A DNA stretch of 64,000 nucleotides, from contig NZ_JAGINW010000001.1 of the NCBI RefSeq assembly GCF_017876405.1, positions 1,191,203 through 1,255,202 of the forward strand, given 5' to 3'. Both the position numbers and the translations under genes were made by a program. Positions 1 through 8,589 of this stretch are shown in pieces. Under the pieces are notes generated by a model. The model saw only the letters and a program-made list of their open reading frames with translations. It did not search any database and was not told the DNA's origin. The stretch's first letter is position 1; each line of letters starts with the position of its first letter. The DNA is from Kibdelosporangium banguiense (GTDB taxonomy: Bacteria > Actinomycetota > Actinomycetes > Mycobacteriales > Pseudonocardiaceae).

Positions 1-961
1 CTGACGCCGGGCCCTTGTGCGGCGCGACGACGTTCACCCAGGCGCCCGCGGCCGCGTGTGCCGCGAACCAGCCGGCCGTGAGCAGCACGAATCCGATGGC
101 TATCGGCACGACATGGGCCGGGATCGTGATCAGGGCACCGGCCGTGGTCAGCCCGAGCATTCCAAAAAGGACCTTCTGCCGACCGGCGCGACGGCCCAGG
201 GTGGCCGAGTTGACGCCACCGATCGCGTAGGCCACGAACACCAACGACGCGACCTGCGGGCTGACTTCGAGCGGCGGCGCGGCCAGCCGGAAGCCGATCG
301 CGTTGTACAGCGCCACGAACGAACCCATCCCCAGGAACGCGACCGCGTACAACGCCCACAGGATCGGCCGGCGTACCGCCGAGCTCAGACTGATCCCGGC
401 TCTCGTGGTGGTCTGCTCCGCGTTTCGCGGCAAAGCCCAGATCAGGACACCCGCCGCAGCCGCGGCGAGGATCGCGACAGGTGCCGTACTGCCGGTCAGC
501 CCAGCCGCGAGGCGGCCGACCATGCCGCCGAACGTGTTGCCCGCGACCAGCATGCCGATCGCCTTCACCCGGCCCTGTTCAGCGAGATACGCCATGGCCA
601 CAGCCGGGAACCCGGCAAGCGCGAGCCCCTGCAGCGCACGCAGGCCGACAAGGAGATGGAAGTCCGAGACGAACGGCAGGACCAACCCGAGAACAATCGC
701 GACCACGACGGACAGCAGGACCACCGGGCGCCGGCCGGCCACTTCGGACAGCAGCGACAACGGGATCACGCCCAGCGCCAACGCACCCGTCGCGACCCCC
801 ACCACCAGCGACGCCTGATCCAGCGTGACCTGGAACTGGTGCGCCAACTGAGGCAGGACCGGCTGCGGGGCGTAGAGCAGCGCGAAGCTCGCCAGCCCAC
901 CGGCCGCGATGCCGATCGTGATCCTGTCCACGGACTTTGACGCTAAGCAGCTGGGATTCAT
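1..961 (-). CDS. MFS transporter, YnfM-like (3' end outside window)
   Basis: Reading leftwards from the ATG at 961 gives a continuous hydrophobic protein that runs off the window, so about 320 residues are visible and the C-terminus is missing. Successive membrane helices are separated by MFS-like features: a cytoplasmic SEVAGRRP loop after TM2 matches the major facilitator A-motif region, and GRRAGRQK fills the equivalent place in the second half. The family exports drugs or metabolites by proton antiport; the substrate cannot be read here. The gene is divergent from a LysR-type regulator with about 60 bp between them, the usual layout for a regulator and the transporter it controls. An in-frame stop lies a short way upstream, so the ATG at 961 is the best start. 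Confidence 0.85.
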   Translation of the reverse strand, partial: MNPSCLASKSVDRITIGIAAGGLASFALLYAPQPVLPQLAHQFQVTLDQASLVVGVATGALALGVIPLSLLSEVAGRRPVVLLSVVVAIVLGLVLPFVSDFHLLVGLRALQGLALAGFPAVAMAYLAEQGRVKAIGMLVAGNTFGGMVGRLAAGLTGSTAPVAILAAAAAGVLIWALPRNAEQTTTRAGISLSSAVRRPILWALYAVAFLGMGSFVALYNAIGFRLAAPPLEVSPQVASLVFVAYAIGGVNSATLGRRAGRQKVLFGMLGLTTAGALITIPAHVVPIAIGFVLLTAGWFAAHAAAGAWVNVVAPHKGPAS

Positions 962-967
962 ACGTCC

Positions 968-993
968 AATACGGCAGTATTGATTTATCGATA
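968..993. promoter_or_regulatory. Palindromes in the MFS / LysR divergent region
   Basis: The short gap between the MFS gene and the divergent LysR-type gene holds an inverted repeat AATAC-GGCA-GTATT at 968-981 and a palindrome TATCGATA at 986-993. LysR regulators bind imperfect dyads of the T-N11-A kind in such gaps, so this is the likely operator. Binding is inferred from position and symmetry only. Confidence 0.45.
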
Positions 994-1022
994 CGCCAGC
1001 GCATGAATCACTCGCCGCTGCT

Positions 1023-1892
1023 TTGGCGCCGCGGCTCGCGATGCTGCGCGCGTTGGCCCAGTCGGGGAACGTGACGCAAGCAGCCTCAGTGCTCGGCGTC
1101 CCTCAGCCGACCGTCAGCCGATGGCTCGCTGCCCTGGCCTCCGAAGTCGGCGCACCCGTGGTGGTCAAGGACGGGCGGGGAGTGCGGCTCACGCGTGCGG
1201 GCCTGCTGCTCGTGGACGCGGCCAGTTCCGCGATGGGTGCTCTGGAAGCCGGAACCCGCCGGGTCATCGAAGAAGTCGACCCAGGCAGCGGGCGGGTCGT
1301 ACTGGGCTTCCTGCACCTGCTTGGCCGCACACTCGTGCCGGAACTGGTGAAGTCCTTCCGGGAGCGTCACGAAGGCGTGCGAATCGGGCTGGTCCAGGCC
1401 TCCCGGGCGGAGATCCTTCAACGAGTCCGTGGCGGTGAGGTGGACCTGGCGTTCTTCGGGCCGCCGCCGGACGAGCCCGACCTGGCCTGGGCGCCGCTCC
1501 AAAGCCAGGACCTGATGCTGGTGCTCCCCGAGGACCACCGGCTCGCGACCCGCGCCCGGGTCCGCGTGACCGAACTCGCCGAGGAGGAATTCGTCGGCCT
1601 GGAACACGGCTTCGGCCTCCGCCGGATAACCGACGACCTCTGCGAGGCGGCCGGCTTCACTCCCCGCCTCGCCTTCGAAGGCCAAGAATCCGACACAGTC
1701 CGCGGCCTGGTCGCAGCGGGCCTGGGCATCGCGATCCTGCCCGCCGCCGAACACCCGGCACCACGCCTGGTGGAAATCCCAGTCCTGCCCAAGGCGACCC
1801 GAACCGTCGCCCTGGCCTGGCCGTCCCACGACCACCTGACCCCGGCAGTCCGGGCATTCCGCGACTTCGCCCTGATCAAAGGCCCCAGATAG
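1023..1892 (+). CDS. LysR-family transcriptional regulator
   Basis: 289 residues, a normal LysR length. The N-terminal winged helix-turn-helix is seen in roughly residues 5-60 (LAQSGNVTQAASVLGVPQP, then the TVSRWLAALE-like recognition helix). It is followed by a substrate-binding effector domain with the typical central and C-terminal features (GEVDLAFFG, GLGIAILPAAE). The frame is open upstream back to a stop at 981, but the only start codon is TTG at 1023; an ATG at 1003 is in a different frame. It is divergent from the MFS transporter and probably represses or activates it in response to a small ligand. The inducer is unknown. Confidence 0.88.
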   Translation: MAPRLAMLRALAQSGNVTQAASVLGVPQPTVSRWLAALASEVGAPVVVKDGRGVRLTRAGLLLVDAASSAMGALEAGTRRVIEEVDPGSGRVVLGFLHLLGRTLVPELVKSFRERHEGVRIGLVQASRAEILQRVRGGEVDLAFFGPPPDEPDLAWAPLQSQDLMLVLPEDHRLATRARVRVTELAEEEFVGLEHGFGLRRITDDLCEAAGFTPRLAFEGQESDTVRGLVAAGLGIAILPAAEHPAPRLVEIPVLPKATRTVALAWPSHDHLTPAVRAFRDFALIKGPR

Positions 1893-2063
1893 ACCTTCCA
1901 CCCGGCGCCGGTGTCAGGTCGGCATGGGTGGCGCGCGGGAACAGCTCACTTGTCGGGCGAGCGGACCCTTATGCCAGGCACTGGGTTAGGCCACGGCCCC
2001 CCGTTTTCCAGCCTATCGTTGCGGTCTGACAGAAAGTCGAGATCGTGGGTGACGAGGCCCTGG

Positions 2064-2212
2064 TTGTCCACAGGCGCTGACTTGTCCACAGCACAGCCTG
2101 TGGACTGCCCTGTCCACCCGTTTTCTGTCGGTACCCAGGATTACGCTGGATCACAGGGGGCCGTGGCCGCCCTTCGCCCAGGCGTGACGGCGCAGACCGC
2201 CGGTTGTCCACA
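2064..2212. other. Cluster of DnaA-box-like 9-mers
   Basis: The 334-bp gap between the LysR gene and pepA contains three perfect copies of the high-GC actinobacterial DnaA box TTGTCCACA at 2064-2072, 2082-2090 and 2204-2212. Two 7/9 matches, at 2099-2107 (opposite strand) and 2110-2118, lie between them. No dnaA or dnaN gene is nearby, so this is not a standard oriC. An accessory DnaA-binding (titration or regulatory) cluster is the likely meaning. No gene is evident in the gap. Confidence 0.5.
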
Positions 2213-2226
2213 GGGCTGGAACTGGT

Positions 2227-3720
2227 TCAGGAGGCGTAGGAGGCGACCAGTTCCACGAGGGTTCTGGTGGCGAAGCCGGTAGCGCCGGGGACTACCTCGT
2301 CATAGGTTTTGTCGGCCCGAGCGGGGCCGGCTATGTCGAGGTGGGCCCAAGGAATGTCGCCGGTGAACTGGCGGAGGAACCAGGCCGCGGTGATGCCGCT
2401 GGGACCTGGTGGGCATTGGCGCCAGTCGGCTATGTCGCTGACCACGCCTTCTTCAAGTTCTGGCAGCAGGGGCATGCGCCACCAGGCCTCGCCAGAGCGT
2501 TTGCCGGCTTGCACGATCCGGTCGGCGATGTCGTCGTCGGTGGCGAAGAGGCCGCCGGTGCGCAGGCCGAGGGTGATCTTCATCGCTCCGGTCAGGGTCG
2601 CGACGTCGACCATCAGGTCTGGCTTCACGCGGCTGACCGCGTAGCCCATGGCGTCGGCGAGCACCATGCGGCCTTCGGCGTCGGTGTTCGTCACTTCGGT
2701 GGTCTGGCCGTCGAAGTGCGTGACGATGTCGCCGGGCCGGTACGCGGAGCCGGAAACATGGTTCTCCGCAATGGGAACGAGGCCGGTCACGCGTACGGGC
2801 AGACCGAGGCGGGCCACCGTCACCAGGGCCGCGATCACGGCTGCGCCACCGCACATGTCGGTGCGCATCAGGTGCATACCGTCCGCGGGCTTGATCGAGA
2901 TGCCGCCTGTGTCGAAGGTGATCCCCTTGCCCACCAAAGCGACGTGCGGGCCAACCGGCCTGGGCGGACGCCACGACAACTCGACGAACCGAGGCGGCCG
3001 GACAGAACCGGCACCGACGGCGAGCACGCCGCCGAAGCCCTGTGCGGCCATCCACTGCTCGTCGTGCACGTCGACGTGCAGGCCAGGAAGTTGAGCCGCC
3101 AGTTTGACCGCCGTCGACGCGAGCCATGCGGGGTCTTTGACGTTCGAAGGCGCGTTGCCCATGTCACGCGTCGCTGCTGTGCCTGCCGCGAAAGCTGCCG
3201 CACGCTCGACGGCGGGCCGCAACTCATCGGGCGAGGACGTCACGAGCCGCAACGACCGCAGCCGGGGTTTGGCCGGCTTGCCGGTCACCGTGAAGCGGTA
3301 ACCACCCAGGCTCACGCCCAGCACCAGCTCTGCGATCTGCTCGGATTCCGCATCCGGCGGGAGCGTGAGCTGCAACGATCGGGCCACGCGGCGACCTGCG
3401 TCGGCGTCTGTGGCCGCTCGGGATTCGAAGGCCCGCACGAGCGCCGCGCCGGCTTTGCGCCATTCGGCCGCCGAGCCCTCGCCTACGCCCGCGACCCAGC
3501 GGATTCCCGCGCCCTGGGTGGCCGCCGTGTGCACTTCGCCCGCCTTGCCGGTCAGCCCCACCGCCGCGGCCCAGTCCGCACCGAGATCGGCGCCGCCTGG
3601 ACCTAGCAGCGGCGAGTCCCCTGCGTGCGCGAGTACGGCCACAGGCAGGCCTCGCCGTGGCGCGGCCGTCACCTCGAACTCTGGCAACGGACTCGGTAAC
3701 GATGGCACCGGCGTGCGCAC
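2227..3720 (-). CDS. pepA: Leucyl aminopeptidase, M17 family
   Basis: 497 residues, the usual size for bacterial PepA/LAP. The protein removes N-terminal leucine and other residues from peptides in the cytoplasm using two metal ions. The M17 signature NTDAEGR lies at about residues 345-351 and is followed by MVLADA; the lysine/aspartate metal motif VGKGITFDTGG lies near residue 270. The N-terminal macrodomain-like half is degenerate, as usual. I chose the GTG at 3720 because AGGAGG lies eight bases upstream; the frame extends further but has no ribosome site there. The gene stands alone beside the DnaA-box cluster. Confidence 0.93.
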   Translation of the reverse strand: MRTPVPSLPSPLPEFEVTAAPRRGLPVAVLAHAGDSPLLGPGGADLGADWAAAVGLTGKAGEVHTAATQGAGIRWVAGVGEGSAAEWRKAGAALVRAFESRAATDADAGRRVARSLQLTLPPDAESEQIAELVLGVSLGGYRFTVTGKPAKPRLRSLRLVTSSPDELRPAVERAAAFAAGTAATRDMGNAPSNVKDPAWLASTAVKLAAQLPGLHVDVHDEQWMAAQGFGGVLAVGAGSVRPPRFVELSWRPPRPVGPHVALVGKGITFDTGGISIKPADGMHLMRTDMCGGAAVIAALVTVARLGLPVRVTGLVPIAENHVSGSAYRPGDIVTHFDGQTTEVTNTDAEGRMVLADAMGYAVSRVKPDLMVDVATLTGAMKITLGLRTGGLFATDDDIADRIVQAGKRSGEAWWRMPLLPELEEGVVSDIADWRQCPPGPSGITAAWFLRQFTGDIPWAHLDIAGPARADKTYDEVVPGATGFATRTLVELVASYAS

Positions 3721-3808
3721 CTTGCGGACCTCCTCGCGGCTCGCGGACGTAACGCGGCCCCGGCTCCAGTGTGGATACCGGGGCGCGCGGTGACTCTGGA
3801 CGGGGGCG

Positions 3809-3976
3809 TCAGCCTGCGGCGGCCTTGAGCGCATCCCCCAGGGCGCTGGCCTCGTCCGGTGACATCTCCACCACCAGGCGTCCACCACCCTCCAGTGGGA
3901 CGCGCATCACGATGCCCCGACCCTCCTTAGTCACCTCGAGGGGACCGTCACCGGTCCGGGGCTTCATGGCCGCCAT
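3809..3976 (-). CDS. DUF3117 family small protein
   Basis: A 55-residue protein starting MAAMKPRTGDGPLEVTKEG and containing RGIVMRVPLEGGGRLVVE, a strong match to the DUF3117 family found across actinobacteria (Rv1211 in M. tuberculosis). Function is unknown. The ATG at 3976 has GGAGGGAG seven to eight bases upstream. In M. tuberculosis the homologue is also next to tagA, so the local order is conserved. Confidence 0.9.
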   Translation of the reverse strand: MAAMKPRTGDGPLEVTKEGRGIVMRVPLEGGGRLVVEMSPDEASALGDALKAAAG

Positions 3977-4264
3977 AGCGTGCTCCCTCCGTCATAGCCT
4001 GCCCACCGCAGACCGGGTCCACCAGCCTCGGCTAAGCGTCATTCTCTCCTATCCACTCACCGCGACGAAATCGAACCGATCTTTTGCGTGTCGTTTGGTG
4101 ACCACGCGCCGACCTGCCGTGACGGATTGGAACCAGGACGTCTACATGCGACAACTACCAAACCCTGACGCGACACGCCGAAGCGCGACACGCCGGAACT
4201 ATTCTTGGTAACGACCTGGTCACGTAACCGCCCACAGTGGAGAAGGACCATTTTCCGGCGCATT
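3977..4264. other. Intergenic region with a short tandem repeat
   Basis: No gene is recognised here. The unit GCGACACGCCG occurs at 4170-4180 and again at 4185-4195, a 15-bp-period direct repeat that could be an operator. The stretch must carry the promoter of the DUF3117 gene and the 3' end of the tag operon. Confidence 0.3.
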
Positions 4265-4831
4265 TCAGTTCGCCCGATGGCAGCCGGCGATATGGTCGTC
4301 CACGATCCCGGTCGCCTGCATCAGCGCATAACACGTGGTAGGACCGAGGAACACGAAACCTCGCCGTTTGAGCTCCTTGGCCATCGCCTTCGACTCATCA
4401 GTCACCGCGGGCACATCCGCCATCGTGCGCGGCCGCTTGTGCCGCTTGGGCTGGAAAGACCACAACAACTCGTCCAGGGGCACATCCAGCTCAAGCACTG
4501 AACGCGCGTTGCGGATCGCGGCATCGATCTTCGCGCGGTTACGCACGATGCCCGCGTCGGCCATCAACCGGGCAACCTCCGCGTCGCCGAATTGAGCGAC
4601 CAGCTTGGGCTCGAAGCCGGCGAACGCGCGCCGGAAGTTCTCTCTTTTGCGCAGAATCGTGATCCAGGACAAGCCCGACTGGAACGACTCCAGACACAAC
4701 CGTTCGTACATCGCCACTTCCCCGTGCAGTGGCGTTCCCCACTCTTCGTCGTGGTAGGCGGCGTAGTCCGGCGCCGAGTCCCCCCACGAGCACCGGACCA
4801 GGTCCTTCACCGGCTTCGCCCCAGTGGTCAC
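4265..4831 (-). CDS. tag: DNA-3-methyladenine glycosylase I
   Basis: 188 residues, full length for Tag. It excises N3-methyladenine from alkylated DNA and starts base-excision repair. Family features seen: CSWG near residue 14, YHDEEWG near residues 26-32, FQSGLSWITILRKRENF near residues 50-67, and a C-terminal DDHIAGCHR; the Cys/His residues at the two ends match the structural zinc ligands of Tag. Its ATG overlaps the stop of the upstream DivIVA-domain gene by four bases (ATGA), so the two are translationally coupled. The same pair occurs in mycobacteria (Rv1209-tagA). Confidence 0.94.
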   Translation of the reverse strand: MTTGAKPVKDLVRCSWGDSAPDYAAYHDEEWGTPLHGEVAMYERLCLESFQSGLSWITILRKRENFRRAFAGFEPKLVAQFGDAEVARLMADAGIVRNRAKIDAAIRNARSVLELDVPLDELLWSFQPKRHKRPRTMADVPAVTDESKAMAKELKRRGFVFLGPTTCYALMQATGIVDDHIAGCHRAN

Positions 4832-5145
4832 TGAGCGGCCGCCTTCTCCTCGAGCTGCTGCTCGAGTTCGGCGATCCGTGAGCGCAGGCCGTCCACCTCG
4901 TCGCCGAGGCGCTGCAGCACCCAGTCCACCTCGGACATCTTGTAACCCCGCAGTACCAGCTGGAACCGCACATTCCGCAGGTCATCCGAGGTGACGCCGC
5001 TGGCGGGCAGTCTGGTCGGCGATGCGCCAGGCGGCAACGGGGGCAACTCCTCGCCGCGGCCGAACAGCACCGAGGCGAGCAGGAACACCACGGCCGCCAC
5101 GAAAACCATGACAACGAGGTAGAACAACGCGGTGGTCACGGTCAC
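4828..5145 (-). CDS. Membrane-anchored DivIVA-domain protein
   Basis: 105 residues: one N-terminal membrane helix (about residues 5-28), a short proline-rich linker, then a DivIVA-type segment (LRNVRFQLVLRGYKMSEVDWVL) and a C-terminal coiled coil (LRSRIAELEQQLEEK). This matches the Rv1209 family. DivIVA domains mark cell poles and septa in actinobacteria, so a role near growing wall is possible, but the function is unknown. It starts with GTG at 5145 and is coupled to tag by a four-base overlap. Confidence 0.85.
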   Translation of the reverse strand: MTVTTALFYLVVMVFVAAVVFLLASVLFGRGEELPPLPPGASPTRLPASGVTSDDLRNVRFQLVLRGYKMSEVDWVLQRLGDEVDGLRSRIAELEQQLEEKAAAQ

Positions 5146-5155
5146 AATCTTGCCA

Positions 5156-5833
5156 CTACACGCAGAATCGGACCGTTCGCCGGGCCATGAACGCCAGCCG
5201 GAACATCACCACGAAAGCCACCACCGACGCCAGGAAAAGCGGTGGTGACGCGACCATCCTGGCTGGTTCGAAGGCAATCGTCGCGATCATCAACGCGCTG
5301 GTGGCCGAGATGGAACCGCAGACCGCGACCAGCGCGACGCCCGCCGAGCACCGCGCGATCAGCCGGCTGTCCGGAACGCGGCGCGACATCAACCGGCAGA
5401 CCAGCAGCGCGAGCCCGGTCGCGGACGCGACCGCCCAGCCCATGCTGTCGTTGACCTGGGCGAACGGGTAGTACCAGTCGGGCGGCGTGACACCGGGGAA
5501 GTTGTCCCAGGAGCCGTACCAGATGCCCCTGGTCGCCTCCCAGATCAGATGCACCACCGGCAGCAGGAACAGGATCGAGCGCAACGTCCGGGCGCCGTAC
5601 GCGGCAGCCAGTTCCCCCTGGTAGCTGCGCGCGATCGTGGCCGCCGGGCCGAAGTCGTCGACTGCTTTGCGCTGGGCGTCGTCCTCGCAGAAACCCGCGT
5701 CGCGATAGCACTCGGCCGCGTCCAGCAGGCTGTGCCGGGCCTCGGTCAGCAGGTCGATCTTGGTTCGCTGGTGACCGTGCAACCGCGTGTCCAGATCGGC
5801 GACGTAGTCGTCGATCACGCTTGCGCCGGCCAT
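5156..5833 (-). CDS. Membrane protein with permease-prefix (HAAS-like) domain
   Basis: 225 residues. The first ~75 residues form a soluble helical segment (VIDDYVADLDTRLHG, LLDAAECYRDAG) of the kind annotated as permease prefix/HAAS domain. Four to five membrane helices follow. It starts at the ATG at 5833 (GGGGAGG four bases upstream) and overlaps the 3' end of the PadR gene by 19 bp. PadR-plus-HAAS pairs are common in Gram-positives, where PadR senses envelope or toxic stress and controls the membrane partner. A role in envelope stress is inferred from that pairing only. Confidence 0.75.
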   Translation of the reverse strand: MAGASVIDDYVADLDTRLHGHQRTKIDLLTEARHSLLDAAECYRDAGFCEDDAQRKAVDDFGPAATIARSYQGELAAAYGARTLRSILFLLPVVHLIWEATRGIWYGSWDNFPGVTPPDWYYPFAQVNDSMGWAVASATGLALLVCRLMSRRVPDSRLIARCSAGVALVAVCGSISATSALMIATIAFEPARMVASPPLFLASVVAFVVMFRLAFMARRTVRFCV

Positions 5834-6153
5834 GGCCCCTCCCCGAGTACGCCCTCGATCGCCGCCGTGAACTCACGCCAAGCAGTGCGTTCCTGAATGA
5901 GCGCACGCTGCCCTGACTTCGTCAGATGGTAAGTACGGCGCTGCCTGCCGGAGACAGTGCTCCACTCACTGCTGACATATCCGGCTCGCTCGAGCCGGCG
6001 CAGCGCTGGATAGACCGTTCCGGTCGGCAGGTCGAGCGCGCCGCCGCTGCGCAGCTGAAGCGCCTCGATGATGGCATATCCGTGCAGTCGCCTGCCGTCG
6101 AGCGTGGCGAGCAGCAGCGCATCGAGATGACCTCGCAGCACGTCGGGCTTCAT
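5815..6153 (-). CDS. PadR-family transcriptional regulator
   Basis: 112 residues, the size of small (subfamily 2) PadR proteins. It has the winged-helix pattern LRGHLDALLLATLDG, HGYAIIEAL, LPTGTVYPALRRLERAGYV and RQRRTYHLT, followed by a short C-terminal dimerisation helix. The ATG at 6153 begins MKPDVLRGH. It overlaps the membrane-protein gene downstream and probably autoregulates this two-gene operon. The AT-rich upstream stretch at about 6221-6255, unusual for the window, is a likely promoter/operator. Confidence 0.9.
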   Translation of the reverse strand: MKPDVLRGHLDALLLATLDGRRLHGYAIIEALQLRSGGALDLPTGTVYPALRRLERAGYVSSEWSTVSGRQRRTYHLTKSGQRALIQERTAWREFTAAIEGVLGEGPWPAQA

Positions 6154-6222
6154 ACGTAGCGAGTCTACGGGTTGGAAGTCACACCGCCCAGAGGTTTCCC
6201 ACAGATTCAAGGAAGCCCCTGA

Positions 6223-6714
6223 TTGATACATAGACAGGCAATATATAGTGTGCCGACCTATGGATCTGGTGACCATCGCCCGCTCCTGCAGAACCCAGTC
6301 GGCTACCGGATGGACAACGGTGTGGCGCGGCTGACCGATTTCGGGGCGCTGCTGTCGAATCCGTCGCTGTGGGACGCGCTCGGGCACGTCCTGACAGCAG
6401 GTCTGGTGGCTGCCGGGTTCTTCATGGCCGGCGTGAGCGCCTACCACTTCATCAGGCGCACCCCGGAGGCAGAGTTCTTCCGCCGGTCGATGCGGCTCGG
6501 CCTCGCGGTGGCCGCCATCGCCGTGGTTTTCCTGATCAACTTCGGGTTCGGCCAGTTCGAGGTGCTCAACCAGGTACAGCCGGCCAAACTCGGCGACGCC
6601 GCGCAACGGGCCGCGATCCAGGCCGCAGGCGGGGCCAGGTTCGGGCCAGGCGACTACCTTCCGCCGCACGGACGACGCTGGCCGGAAACACCCCGACGGC
6701 AGTGGCTGAGCTAA
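6223..6714 (+). pseudogene. cydA: Cytochrome bd oxidase subunit I fragment
   Basis: The reading frame contains LLQNPVGY, ARLTDFGALLSNP, FFMAGVSAYHFIRRTPE and EFFRRSMRLGLAVA in the order found in the middle of CydA, including the conserved QNPVGY of the quinol-oxidising region. A full CydA is about 450-480 residues; only about 100 residues are homologous. There is no N-terminal haem region, and after residue ~115 the sequence no longer resembles CydA. The nominal start is a TTG with no ribosome site. It is read as the relic of a cyd operon whose cydC relic follows. It could still be transcribed but cannot make an oxidase. Confidence 0.72.
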
Positions 6715-7115
6715 CCCTGCTGCTGCCGCTGCACAACAGAGTTGACGAGAAGGCGGTGCCCAACACGCTGATGCGGAAATTGATCGATGAGGATGAATGG
6801 GGTGGATGGCGGCTCCGATTCTGCCGCTGGGACGACTGGCATCGCGGCTGGATTGTGGTCGGGATGAGGAGGACACGACGTGCAGACACAACCGATGACG
6901 CAAAGGCTATGTACCCGAGCTATACGGAACCGACTGGTCACTGCCGAACCGGCCGGTACTCGGCCTGACTCGGCTCGGCCGACACGTCGATCTGTTAGCT
7001 GGGAGAGCATCCACGTACTGCTTCGGCGCACTCGGGAGTACGGGAGTTCTTCTGGAGCGTTGAGGGCGCTGGCTGGCATCACTGTTTGTCCGATGAATGA
7101 GAGTGGGTGGGTTCG
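6715..7115. other. Spacer between cydA and cydC relics
   Basis: In an intact operon cydB and cydD would lie between these genes, about 3 kb. Here only about 400 bp remain, and no reading frame in it resembles either. It is read as a deletion scar. Towards its right end the + strand becomes strongly G-rich. Confidence 0.4.
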
Positions 7116-8482
7116 GTGAAGGGTTTGGTGGGGAAGGTTTTGAGGGCTGGGGTTGTGGGGGCTGGGGTTGTGGGGGTTGTTGCGGAGTTGGCGGGGGTTG
7201 GGTTGGGGGCGACGGCGGCGTGGTTGTTTGTGAGTGCGGCTGGGCAGCCATCGTTGGGGGCCTTGGCGGTGGCGATTGTGGTTGTGCGGACGTTGGCGAT
7301 CGCGAGGGGTGGGTTGAGGTATACGGAGAGGCTTACGGGGCATGGGGCTATGTTGCGGGCGATGGCGGAGTTGCGAGGTCAGGTGTATGGGGCTCTGACG
7401 CGTCGCAGGGAGGTGCGGTCGGGGGACGCGCTGACGCGGATTGTGTCTGACGTGGATGCTGTCCAGGACTGGTTGTTGCGGTGCATTGTTCCTGCCTTTG
7501 TTGCTGGTTGCGTTGGGGTTGTTGGGCTTGTGGTGATGGGGATGGTTTCGGGTACAGGGTTCTGGGTGTTGGCTTGTGGGTTGATGGTGATGGTGCTGTT
7601 GCCATTGCTGTCGGCGAAGTTGGCGGCTCGGACGGCACGGTCGAGCGTTGAGGCGCGGGTGGAACTGGCCGAGCATATGGTCGATCTGATTCATGGCGCG
7701 GCTGAGCTTGAGGTTTATGGGGCTCGTTGCCGGCCGGGCCTGTTTCGGCGGCGTTGGTGCTCGGTGTTCTTACTGGGATGGAAGTGTTTCTGCCGCTGAT
7801 AGGTGCGGGCGCACTGTGGGCCGATGTCCGGCCGGCGGTCAGGCGGGTTTCGTCGTTGCTGGCTGCGCCGGCCACGCCGCCCAGGGCCGCGGTGGAGGTT
7901 GAGATCGATTTGACGGCGGGAAAACAGACGGCGATTGTCGGGCCCAGCGGCGCTGGGAAGAGCACGCTGCTCGCCGCGATCGCCCACCGGCGGCCCAGCG
8001 CTCGCGGGGCCATGGCCGACGCCCACATCTTCACTGCGTCCATTCGTGACAACCTTTCCTTTGCGGGCAACGACCTTGAGGGCGCTGCCAGGCTTGTGCA
8101 GATCGATTCCTGGATCCGGTCGTTGCCGGACGGCTGGGACACGCGCATCAGTGCTGAGACGATCTCGGGCGGTCAGCGGCAACGGCTGGTTCTGGCGCGG
8201 GCATTGGTCGGCTACTCCCCTGTTCTACTGCTGGACGAACCGGCCGAGGGGCTCGAACCCGCTCAGGGCGAGAAGATCCTGGCCGACGTTCTCGAGGCGA
8301 CCTGGGACCGCGCCGTCGTCCAGGTCACGCACCGGCTGAGCGGGCTGGAGTCCTTCGATGACATCGTGGTCCTGGAAGCGGGCAAGGTGATCCAGCGCGG
8401 GTCACATGCCACACTGGTCGCCGAACCTGGCTACTACCGGGACTCCTGGGAAGCTGAACGTCTCATCACACTCGCACACTGA
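7116..8482 (+). pseudogene. cydC: Broken CydC-like ABC exporter
   Basis: Two frames together resemble CydC, the ABC exporter half needed for cytochrome bd assembly. The first (7116 to about 7722) covers the early membrane domain (GLRYTERLTGHGAMLRAMAE). The second (from about 7725) starts in the last membrane helices and runs through the ATPase domain with Walker A GPSGAGKST, signature SGGQRQR, Walker B LLLDEP and the switch THRL. The frame shifts at about 7722. Roughly 80-100 residues of membrane domain are absent at the join, and about 30 residues between Walker A and the Q-loop region are gone too. The first part is very G-rich on the + strand. Two independent lesions in one gene argue for decay rather than a sequencing slip. 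Confidence 0.75.
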
Positions 8483-8589
8483 CCTTTGGTGCTTCCCCGA
8501 TGGCGTCCACGCTACCCGGCGAAAATGTGAATGTCTTTGCCAATCGGGGGGTTCACCCTAACGTGGATCAATCCATAGTGGACAGAAGG

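Noticed and set aside
17..940. 307-residue plus-strand frame over the MFS gene
   Set aside because: The minus strand encodes a coherent membrane transporter; the plus-strand product is Arg/Gln/Asp-rich low-complexity sequence typical of antisense frames at high GC.
2064..2212. Chromosomal origin of replication
   Set aside because: Too few boxes and no dnaA, dnaN or gyrB nearby.
4000..4264. tRNA gene in the gap beside tag
   Set aside because: No cloverleaf or T-loop consensus could be found; only a short direct repeat is present.
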